From positions 6,036,501 to 6,100,500 of the forward strand of contig CM066988.1 of NCBI GenBank assembly GCA_033977485.1: a stretch of DNA of 64,000 nucleotides, given 5' to 3'. The position numbers and the translations under genes were made by a program. A model generated the notes under the pieces. That model searched no databases, had not been told where the DNA came from, and saw only the letters and a program-made list of their open reading frames with translations. The DNA comes from Hydrangea macrophylla. Its lineage: Eukaryota > Streptophyta > Magnoliopsida > Cornales > Hydrangeaceae. Positions 11,005 to 21,803 of this stretch are shown here, in pieces; the stretch's first letter is position 1; each line of letters opens with the position of its first letter.

Positions 11005-11130
11005 TGTAATACCCTATATTTGTGAATGTATATTAATAAATAAGACCTTGCATTATTGCTTTAATGTGTATGTATGATCTTTACTTTACCATTACTATAT
11101 TCTGTGTCCCAATCGATTGGATTGTGTTAC
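11005..11130 (+). repeat. LTR U, 5' fragment
   Basis: It begins TGTAATACCC, the reverse of the GGTATTACA ends seen in LTRs X and T, so this LTR is plus-oriented. It contains one perfect 12-bp palindrome CCAATCGATTGG (11109-11120), the motif arrayed in LTR Y. It is interrupted at 11131 by Athila E and continues at about 44640-45481. Flanks AAAAA (11000-11004) and AAATA (45482-45486) are a candidate target duplication with one mismatch. Confidence 0.75.
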
Positions 11131-12495
11131 TGATGTTGTCAATATGAAGACAAAATTACCCTACTAAAAATAATGAGATAGTTCTCCATAGGGACTGCAA
11201 AACGGATTAACTTTAATTCTATAGACCTAATTTTAATTGATTTAGAGAAAACGAATTTTGATTGATTGTTTGAATTAAGATTAACTAGAAAAGATTTGAA
11301 TTAACTTTGAAACTAGGGAGCATTTAAACAAATTCAAGCAATATTAAAAAGTTGTCAAAGTATGAGAGAAAGGATTTAGAATCGCAAACCCACCAATAAC
11401 TATATAAAAGAACTATTTATGCATTCAATTAAATTACCGTGTTTGGATGATCATGGGGAATCATGGCTACCAGCCCAATTCCTCCTTCAAGAGAATTATC
11501 ACAAGTTATTTACTAACATAATCCATCTTTGGTTGGCACGGAGTGTCTTACACTAAACTAGGGTTGCAGCACACTCCATCTTCCCTAGGCATGGAGTATT
11601 CAATAATTAAAGTTACATTTTTATAAGCACCATTGCATGCAAACAATTCATATAATCACCGAAAATATAAATTGTTGAGTACATTGAGTTCAAAATAAAT
11701 CTAAGACAAGAATAAATCTCAAAAATAATGATTTAAGCATTAAAGTATGATTTTATATAAAAAAAAAATCCCAAAGCATACCGTCATCATCCATGAATAC
11801 AAGTAAATCTAAAAGAAAAACATAAAAAAGAATCCTTTACATAACTAGGGTTTCATTGAAAGTACTCTAGAACAGATGATTAGTTGGTCATGGATTGAGT
11901 TGAAGGCATGGAGTTGATGTAGAAATCCATGGAGAACCTTGGACTTCTTCCTGTTCTTGCCTCTTTCTCTCTGTCGGTTGTGTAATATGAGTAAAAAAAT
12001 CTCATACACATATGTTTCCTATGTTTAGGAGGTTTCCTAAACCCTAAAAACACTTGGATTGGCCTTTTCTATGTCCTTACTCTGATTTCCCGCCCAGGCG
12101 ACCTTTTTTCTCTACTCTGCGCACCAATGGTAGAATTGGCTTATCTCTTTGCTCGGACCTTGGATTGATGTACGGTTTGAAGTGACGCGACCATAACTCA
12201 TCGAATGACATTTCCTATCTTTGAACCAACTTCCAAATTCCAAAGTATTCCATGTCAAAAATTCCCTTTTCCGAATTAATGTTGTTATCATAATCACCTT
12301 TTGAGCAAGGATAGTTTTCCTTGACCACTAATTACATTGTTTTCTTATTTTAGACTTCCTTTTTTATCTATTTTATTGTATACTTGTAAAACTTAAAATG
12401 AAACAAAACAAGTATAATATCCACTAAATAATAACTACTCGGGACTAATAAAGCTGAGTTAGGATTAGTAATCGAAAACTATTCATTCGCAATCA
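11131..12495 (-). repeat. 3' LTR of Athila element E
   Basis: About 1365 bp, beginning TGATGTTGTCAATATGAAG and ending CGCAATCA. It aligns with LTR A and A2, but is more diverged; shared blocks include the ATGCATTCAATTA region and the GTCTTACACTAAACTAGG block. It is followed by a polypurine tract in minus orientation, so it is the 3' LTR of a minus-strand element. GTTAC at 11126-11130 should be the left target duplication; I could not find its partner, in line with loss of the right end of E. Confidence 0.85.
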
Positions 12496-12510
12496 TACCC
12501 TCAAACCTAC
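12496..12510 (-). other. polypurine tract of element E
   Basis: The minus strand reads GTAGGTTTGAGGGTA immediately before the 3' LTR. It is followed outward by an ACTAGCAAAG-type block shared with element B at 16059-16080, a landmark of Athila 3' ends. Confidence 0.7.
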
Positions 12511-12536
12511 ACTTTGCTAGTCCTCAGCAAAGAAAT

Positions 12537-12818
12537 TGTTGGATTGAAACAATCACACGCAAAAAATATATGAAAAACAGAATGATTAAAGAGACACAGA
12601 GAATTATCACATGGTTCGGCAATGTGCCTACGTCCACACTGGAGATCCAGAAGTTTTCCACTATCAAAAACGATTTAGGGTTACATCATATATATATATA
12701 TATATATCTCCTATACATGACAAAATCCCCAAAATACCTCCACCATGGGCCACAGGTCCTCCCCTGGACTCTTGGGCCTAGTGTAACGGACCCATTACAA
12801 TATGAGCCACACCCAACA
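12537..12818 (+). repeat. small solo LTR (copia-like) in element E
   Basis: A 282-bp unit starting TGTTGGATTGAAACAATC and ending CACACCCAACA, giving TGTTG...CAACA termini. Flanks are GAAAT (12532-12536) and GAAAA (12819-12823). The GTGGTTCGG-type and CCTACGTCCAC blocks resemble those in the Sirevirus LTR at 59090-59115, so a copia origin is likely; strand is not certain. Element B lacks it at the homologous place. Confidence 0.7.
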
Positions 12819-13521
12819 GAAAAAAATAAACTAAACTATAAATCTAACTCACTTTCATAGGAATCGCGTTTGCATTTAACATACGCAACAAACCTTTAAA
12901 CCCCTAGGTGTCCCTAGTAGGATGAGTTATAGTCTCGTGAGGGTTTACAGTGACACTACCCACAAAATTCTTTTTATTCAATACCCTTCAATTACCAACT
13001 ATCAACTGAAATAGATGTACGTACATATGAACTATATCATTAAACATCTATTTTGCCATGACAAGTAATTCAAATGAATCAATAATTTTTCTCATAAAAT
13101 TGCACTCATGTGTGAATTGGTAGTCAACATCAACACCTATCTATCATGAACGTGGAATACAAACCGAATAACATTCAAACTATGCATCAACTACAAATCT
13201 CACCATGTCAATTAAAAATGAATCACTCTAAAATAGGTGTAATCTCTCAAGTATATGTGAGTAGAATAATATTTTTAAGACAAAGAATCTCACATACGAC
13301 ACATGAAAACTGCATGACAAGAAAGAATAGTAGTCTTATGAAAAGGATGCCAACATTTAAGAATTTTCATAATCACTATATTTTATCACTTTATTTCTCT
13401 TTTTGTTTTCAAACCATACTTCTGTATGATCAATTAGGACTAAGCTAAAGGGACAAAATGTAGGCTAGGGTTAAGGCGGAGAAATGAAGGGAAAATGATT
13501 AGCAACAAGTCAAAGAGTGAC
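12819..13521 (-). other. 3' untranslated region of element E
   Basis: Non-coding, homologous at 12845-12980 to element B 16145-16270 (AACCCCTAG and TGAGGGTTT blocks). It ends with GTGAC at 13517-13521, the left target duplication of element B. The E sequence resumes at 41024. Confidence 0.7.
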
Positions 13522-14230
13522 TGACGACCTCCTACTAACGCATTTTCTTATGAACATCCAAGTGTAGGTGATCGTACAAGTAATAAAGTTCTGGTAAGAC
13601 CCCATAGGGAACGGCAAAAAGATTTTAAAGATAGGAATAACTATTTTGTCCCTAAAAAGAAAATAAAAGATTGATTTTTGGGACTTTTCCTAAACTACTA
13701 GTTCTCATTTTTTTGGAGTAAAACTAATGAAAATCTATTTTTTTAGTAGTTTATGGTAAAGATTTTAATAGTACAAACTAACTAAGATACTAGTAAGAAA
13801 AGGAACAAAAAATAATAAAAGTTAGATTCACATGACATGAACTTTTTGGATTTTATTATAGCGAAAGATTGAAATAATACAAATATTAATCTAAGTTTCT
13901 AAAAACAGGAAATATGAATTAACTTGGAAGAAATGATTTAAATGGATTAGGAATATGCAAATCAACACTAGATTACATAACTTTTGTGCTTTTGAAAGGG
14001 TTTGACATTTTTAAATAGAGTGATTCTTTATTTGAAAATAAACTTATACTAGTTGAAGTCATATCAAGTGTGTCAAGTTTGATATGAAACAAAGTCGTCT
14101 AGTTTAAAGAAAAATAAAGAGGCAATCGGGCAGTAGCCAGGTTCGAACTCAAGCTCGCGGACGTGGGTTATTCGGCGCTCAGTCCCCACCACTCTGCCAC
14201 TAAACAATTGCCTTTCCATCAATGGATAGA

Positions 14231-14263
<33 letters not shown>

Positions 14264-16046
14264 ACACATTCTTGAAATATAAACTTTGTTAAATAAGTTG
14301 TTTTGTATGCTAGGTATATTTTATGACAAAAGACATAGTTTGACAATTCACATAATTGAATTCTTATTTCAAATATGTAATCATTTAAAATCCAATATGG
14401 CCATAGTCTATAAATATGTTAAACAGTCATAAACTATAGATATTTTTAGCCAGAAATGGAATAACAATCCATCTAGATAAATATGTCCATTTAAGATTAG
14501 TGCACAGAAGTCGTGATTTCTAAGTTTTTATTACATATTCCCAATTAAAGTTTTAGCCTAACATTTTTGGAATTGAAACAGTCTCCTAAATAAATTTTAA
14601 AGAAAGATATATTAAATAGATGTACACAATCATTGTCCAATTAAGATTAAGGTCATAGCACCAAGGTAAGCGTAAAAACTAATATTCATACATTTTTTCT
14701 CCACTTAACATTAGTTAGGATTGAATTCTTGGAATCTGCAAAATAACAAAGTTTATTACATCTAATAAGCTAAAATAACATAAATAAATTGAAATACTAA
14801 ACCGAAAATAAATGACTAAACTTTTGATTTTGATTTATTGTTGGGTCACAGTCGTTGAACTCTAAAAACACAAACAAGTTCAAACTAAATCCTAATCTAA
14901 TTTGGGAATGATATATGGATACTGTAAGCTTGGGGCTTTAATAGGTTATTATAACAACTACGTAACAAAGAAATCTGGCATTTACTTGCAAATTGTGTCG
15001 TACATTGACTGAAATTTTTATTACAAAAACTAGAAATTTGGGGTTTCAAACTATTTTGGGTAACATCTACAACTACTAACTATACTAAAAATATTAATAA
15101 AACTAAAATATGAAAATTAAATTTTCATACAATAGATGAAAGTAATTACAAATACTTTGAACTTGAAATCAAAATTTTAATAGAAATATTTACTACTACA
15201 AATTAGCAAATGACCTACAAGAAAACAAATATTTAAGAACTAATTTGAGAAATGCAGTACACAATTTTTTTTACATATTTTTTAACATGAAATCATCAAT
15301 TACAGAAAAAAAAAAAATCTTTACAACTTTTAGAACTAGAAAAGGCACAGAAAAAACTTAAATTTCTACTCCTAAGGAATTATGAAGTGCTCACATGGTA
15401 ACCTTCCTAGACTTCTCTCTCTGTGAGGTTCTCTGTGTTCTCGTGGCTTCACCCTTTCTCTTCCAATGGATGTTTGAATTTATAAACGAAGATAATTCAT
15501 TTTGTTGAGTGAAGGAGGGAAGGAGTCGTCATCCCGTTCATCATTGAACAGGAGAAACCATGGTGCTGATTATGATTTTCAGCCTTTTTCGTCAACTCTT
15601 GGCCAAGTTTTCTTCTGTCACCACATTACATCTGCAGAGAGACCGAAAAAGAGAGAGAAGAAAGAGAAGAAATACATGTGTTATAAACATCCTTATCAAG
15701 GCATTAAATGCCTTTCACATTTGGTTGTTTTTTTTTCTTCTTTGGTAGTTGTTGTTTTCTTCTTTGTTTTTTTCTTTGTAAGACCGTTAGTTGAGAGTTT
15801 GTAAATTCCGATAAGCACATCTGATGTGTTTGCTGCTTCTTTCCTTCCCTTTATTGCATTATTTTGACTTCATTTTTACTTAAGTAATAAAACATGTAAA
15901 AAAAGCACATAATTACACATACTTGAATGACATCATCATTAAATCATATTAATTCTAAAATACATGTAAAACTAGGAATTTGGAGATTAAATAAGCAATG
16001 TATCTATTGTATTAGGACACGAATATGCAATATTCATTGTTTGTCA
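13522..16046 (-). repeat. 3' LTR of element B
   Basis: 2525 bp, TGACGACCTCC to CATTGTTTGTCA. It aligns through its whole length with 35224-41018 once solo LTR T is removed (about 2553 bp). It contains the tRNA-like module (14121-14212), (TA)n near 14231-14254 and a TTTATAAA box on the minus strand near 15479. Short ORFs inside it do not resemble known proteins. Confidence 0.92.
14121..14212 (-). other. tRNA-like Pol III module in LTR (copy 1)
   Basis: A 92-bp block closed by complementary ends (GGCAATCG and CAATTGCC). On the minus strand it has an A-box-like TGGCAGAGTGG (14189-14199) and a B-box-like GAGTTCGAACCTGG (14137-14150), at SINE/tRNA-like spacing. A good T-arm stem is lacking, so it is not a working tRNA gene. 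The same block is in the other LTR of B, so it was in the element before insertion. It may be the head of an old SINE captured by the LTR. Confidence 0.55.
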
Positions 16047-16460
16047 CACCCCTCAACTAGCTTTTTGCTAGTCCCTAGCAATGAAGTGAAAGAGAAATTA
16101 TTCTAAAAGTTATATTAAAAGTAGGAGTAGACTAAGGAAAATAAAACCTAACTCACTATCGCAGGAATTGCGATTTAATTTAGCATATGTAACAAGCCGT
16201 TAAACCCCTAGATTACCCCTAGTGGACGAGTGTTATCTTGTGAGGGTTTGTAGTGAATATACCCACAAAATTCAATTTTAAATTTCAAAATGTGAAATAA
16301 AGTTAGATTTTCTCCTTTTACCACAGATAAGATCAAATTTGGCAATAAAATGAAATTTCCAAGTATGTAATAGTAATGCAACACACGCACTTATAGTTTG
16401 TCAATAGCAATATTTTTTATATACTCTTTAAACTTATAGTGCGTGCTTGAAAAGTCAAAC
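16047..16460 (-). other. polypurine tract and 3' UTR of element B
   Basis: The minus strand ends GTTGAGGGGTG at the LTR border (polypurine tract, about 16047-16057), preceded by a GGGACTAGCAAAAAGCTAG block typical of Athila 3' ends. No ORF. CAAAC at 16456-16460 is the left target duplication of chromovirus C; the region continues at 26226. Confidence 0.75.
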
Positions 16461-16643
16461 TGTCACGACCAATCCCGGAACGGGAGTAAATAAGACATAT
16501 GGCACGCCACCAAGGCTTATCCAGTTCCATTAAAGTAAAAAGCAGTGGAAACATAAGTAGGATTTATTAAAATCAGAGTTATAAAAAGTTTTGCCCAATT
16601 GGAACAATTCCAAAAAAAAAATCCATTTTGAAAACAGATGTCC

Positions 16644-16912
16644 AGTCGAGTGTGGCGGGGACCTGGTCATCTGGAGGTTGAAAGCAGAAAGTATAAATGC
16701 TCAAAAGCTCCGTCCAGTCAATTGGGGTCTCAATTTCTCAGTCAAAATGGTACATGTCCGGTCGATAGAACTAACTCCAGCAAAATAACATATTTTCATG
16801 CAGAAACCAGTCGACTATTTCCCATTTTTCAGTCGACTGAAACCTGTGAAAACCGAAGAGATATTTCCTTAAAACAAGGGTCTAATCGACTATGTCGGAG
16901 ACCCAGTCGACT
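16644..16912. repeat. CAGTCGACTG palindrome pairs, 3' LTR of C
   Basis: Octamers of the AGTCGACT type, some with one or two changes, start at 16644 and 16665 (21 bp), 16740 and 16760 (20 bp), 16809 and 16831 (22 bp), 16884 and 16905 (21 bp). They come in pairs. The same arrangement is in the other LTR of C and in the unrelated Sirevirus S. Confidence 0.75.
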
Positions 16913-17766
16913 AATCTCCCTCAAAACTACACAATCTGTAGCATCTCAAACCCATGGTTCTCCAATCAAATACCAACATTACTACCACTATATTCCAACG
17001 TTCAAAACATAGATTACAAGAGTTCTTACTAGTGATTATAATACTACAAAACTATCCCAAGATTCTTTTATGACATATTACAAGTTCCCAAATGCTTATT
17101 ATAAGTTTGGAATAAAAACAAAAGTATAAACAAGTGGTGATTCCTCGGCGTTTCTCGACCTCACTCCTCTCGCATCTTCTTTCCTTTTTTCTTATTACCT
17201 GCAATGGAGTCCAGCCTGCATCCATTGCATCCCCAAGTGCCATGGCAAGTCCAAGTCTTCAACCATACATAGTAGCCATCACTACTAAATTCTCAAACAT
17301 CGAGAAACTTACTCCGGCATGAAATTGTATAACTCCCCCCTTTGACCCACATAATCAACTTAACGTGCTCGCGTACAAGTAAACATGTTTTTCACATTTA
17401 AGCACGTGCATAATTATCGAGCCTACAATTAACACATGAATTTTGCCCGAATCACAATTTTGTCGTCAAAAGTTAAGACATCTATTTCCCTATATGACAT
17501 ATGTTAAAACTTCATACCTCGTGCAATTCCTCTCTAACTTTGAAGGATCAATAAGAGGGCCCAATTAAACGTCAGATCTCCGATTATACGCGATTCCTAC
17601 AAGTTTACAAGTGTTTTTGCCAAATTTCTAGAAATTAGATTTTTGTAAAAAGTTATTCAAACGAAGTCTAAGATGTATCAAAGCGTAATTCTTACCTCAA
17701 GGAGTTCAAATATAAAATCAGGTGAAAAGTTCGTAGTATGTCGCCGGAAAGCTTGAGGGAATATAT

Positions 17767-17787
17767 CTCCTCCTCCTCCTCCTCCTC

Positions 17788-17818
<31 letters not shown>
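17767..17818. repeat. (CTC)n(CT)n microsatellite
   Basis: About 52 bp, present only in this LTR of element C; the other LTR has a short CTCCTCCTTTCTCTCCCTC stretch. The poly-Ser frame it creates is not a gene. Confidence 0.9.
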
Positions 17819-18372
17819 AGATATTTAGATTTGATGTTTGTAAAGAAATATCTTGATAGGCACAACTTTTTGGAATTACATTTGCCTCCCCATGAGTTCT
17901 CAAAACTCCTAAATAACTCCCGAAACATCTTAAACGTCCATTTTACTACTTCACGAGTGAAAACTGAAAATTATAAAAGTTTCTGGTTAAGTTCCGTTTG
18001 GGTCCAAAATCACGTCTGAAAACTAAATTCCGTGGAATTTCTATATAACCTACCTTTTATGCAACGTATCACTCGCGTTCTCACCACAGTATTCAAAATG
18101 ATCTAAAACTAGATCTAAACTACCAGAAATGATACAAAACATGTATAATTGCTATTCACAAAATACCAGAACCAACAAATAACATTTAAGCCATAGAAAT
18201 GTCATTTATTCATGTTGATGCCACATGATTTATCCTATTACCGTATCTTCGATTGACACCTCACCATTGACCTCCACTCAATCTCATTCACAATTATCAA
18301 ATTATATTGATAATTTATAAAATTTTATTTGTGCATTTTAAACAAATTTTTATTTCCAGGACGGGTGTGACA

Positions 18373-18385
18373 ACTCTCCCTTCCA
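18373..18385 (-). other. polypurine tract of element C
   Basis: The minus strand reads TGGAAGGGAGAGT just before the 3' LTR, the expected plus-strand primer. Confidence 0.8.
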
Positions 18386-18414
18386 CAAACAAAGTTTGTC
18401 CCCAAACTTATACT

Positions 18415-21400
18415 TCATGAGTCAAAAAGGTGCGGATACTTATTTCTCATCTCTTCCTCATCCTCCCACATAGCTTATTCGACTGAATTACTATGCCATA
18501 ATACTTTCACCATTGGAATCATCTTCGTTCACAACACTTGCTCCTTCCGATCCAAAATCTCCACAGGATGCTCTATGTAAGTCAAATCTTCTTGGATTTG
18601 TAATGGTTCATGTACTATGATTTTACTCATATCCGTTATACACCGTCTCAACATTGACACGTGAAATACATTGTGCACAAATGCTAACTCAGATAATAAA
18701 GCCAATCGGTAAGCCATTGGTCCTACCTTCTCTAGGAACTTAAAGGGTCCTACAAATCTTGGATTTAGCTTTCCTCTCTTTCCAAATCGAACAATACCTT
18801 TCGAAGGCGATACTCTCAAGTAAACCAAGTCTCCCATTTTTAATCTCATCGGTCATCGCTTAGAGTCCGCATAACTCTTATAACGACTCTGAGCTACTTT
18901 TAGTCACTCCTGGATTAACTTCACCTTTTGTGTAGTCAATTATATTATCTCTGGCCCTATCAACCTTCTTTCTCCAACCTCGATCCAATAAATCGGTACA
19001 TTTATGCCCATACAATGCTTCATATGGTACCATTCTGATACTTGACTGAAACCTATTATTGTAAGCAAATTCGATTAACAGTAGATGTTTATTCCAATCA
19101 CTTCCAAAATCTAGAACACATAAGTGAAGCATATCCTCTAATGTCTAAATCATGCGCTCTGACTGTCTGTCGGTCTGAGGATGAAATGCAGTACTAAAAC
19201 TTAAATTAGTACCCATGGCCTTTTGCAGATGTCCCAAATCCTCGATGTAAAACTACTATCATGATCTGATATAATCACTACTGGAACCCTGTGTAGTCTC
19301 ACAATCTCTTTCACATACAACTCTGCTAATCTAAACAGCTTAGTCGTTTTGATCGGTAAAAAATGAGCTGATTTTGTCAATCTGTCAACTATAACTCAAA
19401 TCTTATCATTCTTGTTAGGCGATCGTAGAAATCCAGAAACAAAATTCATCGTGATCTCATCCCATTTCCACTCTGCCACCAGTAATGGTTGTAGTAGTGC
19501 TGTAAGTACCTGTCTTTCTACCTTGACCTGTTGACATGCTGAACACTCTGAAACATATTAGCCACTTCTCGCTTCATACCTCTCTACCAAAAGTTCTCTT
19601 GCAAGTTATGGTACATCTTGTTACTTCCTAGGTGTACTAAATATTTTGTACTATAAGCCTCCTCTAAAAGTTGTTCTTTCAAGTCCTTTACATTCGGTAT
19701 ACACAATCGATTCCCAATCATCAATACTTCTTGTTCTAAAGTAAAACCCGGTCACCTTTCCAAAGACATCTCATCTCTCATCTTACACAAGTAGCAATCA
19801 TTGAACTGTTCCTTCTTGTTCTCATCAATAATGTCTGGGTGAGCTATGATTGACATCATTAAGCCACCATTCATCTCTGAAATCACATCTAATTCTAAAC
19901 GTTCCATTTCTTTAATCAATTCCTTTTGCTTAGTTAGCTCATCGGCTAAGTTCCCTGTCATCTTCTGGCTTAATGCATCGGCTACTATATTATCCTTCCC
20001 CAGATTATATTCTATCCTAATCCCTTATCAACTCTAGCCATCTCCTCTGTCTCATGTACAAATCTCTTTGTGTGAATATGTCCTTCAAGCTCTTGTGGTC
20101 CGTGAAGATCTCACACTTTTTCCCGTACAATTAGTGTGTCCAAATTTTTAGGGCATGGATTACTACAGTTAATTCAAGGTCGTGGGTTGGATAATTTGTC
20201 TCATGTGTCTTCAATGTCTTGAAGCATAGGTAATCAGCTTGCCACCTTACATAAGTAAACATCCCAAACCCTAATACGAAGTGTCGCTATTGATCACAAA
20301 TCCCTCGGTTCTGGATGGTATTATCAAGATAGGTGCTCTTGTCAACCACGACTTCAACTCTTGAAAACTGTCTTCACACTCTTGACTTTATTCGAAAGTA
20401 ACACCCTTCCTCATCAACTTTGTCATAGGCAATGAAATCTTCGAGAAATTCTTGATAAAATAACGGTAGTATCCAGCTAATCCTAATAAACTTCAAATTT
20501 TGGATACGGATGTCGGCCTTTGCCAATTAGATACAGCTTCTACCTTGTGAGGATCAACTGAAACCCTATTCTTGTCAATCATGTGACCAAGAAAAGTAAT
20601 GCTAGGTAGCTAGAATTCACATTTCTTAAATTTCCTAAATAGTTGCTTTACTCGTAATCTTTGAAGTATAAGTCTCAAGTGCTTATCGTGTTCTACCTCA
20701 CTCAGTGAATAGATAAGAATATCATCGATGAACACTATCACAAAATCGTCCAAGTAGTCCTTGAAGACTCAGTTCATAAGATCCATGAACGCAATTGGTG
20801 CATTTGTAACTCCAAACGGCATGACTAGGAACTCATAATGTTTGTAGCGCGTTCTGAAAGCTATTTTCTTAGCATCTTCAATTTTTACATTCAACTGGTG
20901 ATAGCCTGATCTTAAATCTATCTTTGATAACACTTGTGCTCCACGAAGTTGGTCGAATAGGTCATTAATTCTAGGCAACGGATACTTGTTTTTAATGGTT
21001 AACTTGTTTAATGCGCAATAATTACCACACATACGCATTGAACCATCTTTTATCTTTACAAACAACACTAAAACTCCCTACGATGATATGCTAGGTCAAA
21101 CAAAACCTTTATCAAGAAACTCTTGTAATCGTTTTTTCAGTTGTTTCAATTTCACATGTGCCATTCTATACGGTGCTTTCGATACGGGTCTTGAGTCTGG
21201 TGTTATCTCAATGGTAAACTCGAACTCCCTCTCAATAAAAACATCTGGCAAGTTATCTGAAAATACATTTGGATATTCTTGCACTATCAAAATGTCTTGT
21301 ACTTTCAATTCGTTTGTCGTTGTGTCAATTACTGAACACAGAAATCCCTGACATCCTTTTCTCAATAACTTACCCGCTCGGATAGCCAAAATTAAATACA

Positions 21401-21803
21401 GTGACGGTGTAACCCCACTCCCTTAGAAACAAAAATTCCCATGCACCGGTGATAAAAAATTAACTTCTTTCCATTCACAATCTATTGTAGCCTGGTTAAG
21501 GGATAACCAATCCATTCCTAGTATTACGTCAAAGTGATTTACTACCAACGGTATAAGATCTACAGTCATCGTCTTCTCACCTAGTTTGATCTCGTAATTC
21601 TTGTATATCGTGGACGTCACTATCGGCTTACTAAGTGGTACAGCAATGGATAACTCATATCCTAACAGTGCCGATCTAACATTTAAATGTTCGACAAAGT
21701 TATGCGATACAAATAAATATGTCGATCCTGAGTCAACAAGTATGCGTGCTAGATATGAACATACAGACACCATACTTGAGACCATTGTCTCTGAAGCAGC
21801 CAT
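18415..21803 (-). pseudogene. pol: Protease-RT-RNase H-integrase-chromodomain of C, broken
   Basis: Reading right to left: aspartic protease with DSGSTYLFVS (about 21720-21745); a protease-RT linker (21096-21389); RT with the [11 protein letters not shown] motif (about 20880-20930) and [10 protein letters not shown] catalytic box (about 20708-20737); an RNase H remnant with a TDHKSLK-type motif (about 20090); integrase with AYNNRFQSSI (about 19050) and a GPFKFLEKVGPMAYRLAL C-terminal stretch (about 18710-18760); and a chromodomain ending MWEDEEEMRNKYPHLFDS at stop 18415-18417. The chromodomain assigns it to chromoviruses. Stops and frameshifts occur throughout, for example within the chromodomain. 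Confidence 0.88.

Larger units (their letters stand above)
16461..18372 (-). repeat. 3' LTR of element C
   Basis: 1912 bp, TGTCACGACCAATCCCGG to GGACGGGTGTGACA. It aligns with 24558-26220. Differences include a (CTC)n(CT)n tract at 17767-17818 and extra sequence around 16930-17200. Palindrome pairs of the CAGTCGACTG type lie at 16644-16912. Confidence 0.92.

Noticed and set aside
14121..14212. A true tRNA gene
   Set aside because: No proper T-stem or anticodon arm; only A-box and B-box similarity and closing ends. Kept as a tRNA-like module.
16591..17012. Plus-strand frames of 65 and 124 codons
   Set aside because: Antisense within the LTR of C, not conserved in the other LTR (24680-25140).
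17052..17243. A minus-strand frame in the LTR of C as a further LTR peptide
   Set aside because: Position is similar, but no MxxDxxRPA start, no Tyr-rich tail, and the copy in the other LTR has an early stop.
17692..18019. Poly-Ser and poly-Glu frames
   Set aside because: Products of the (CTC)n(CT)n microsatellite in the LTR of C.
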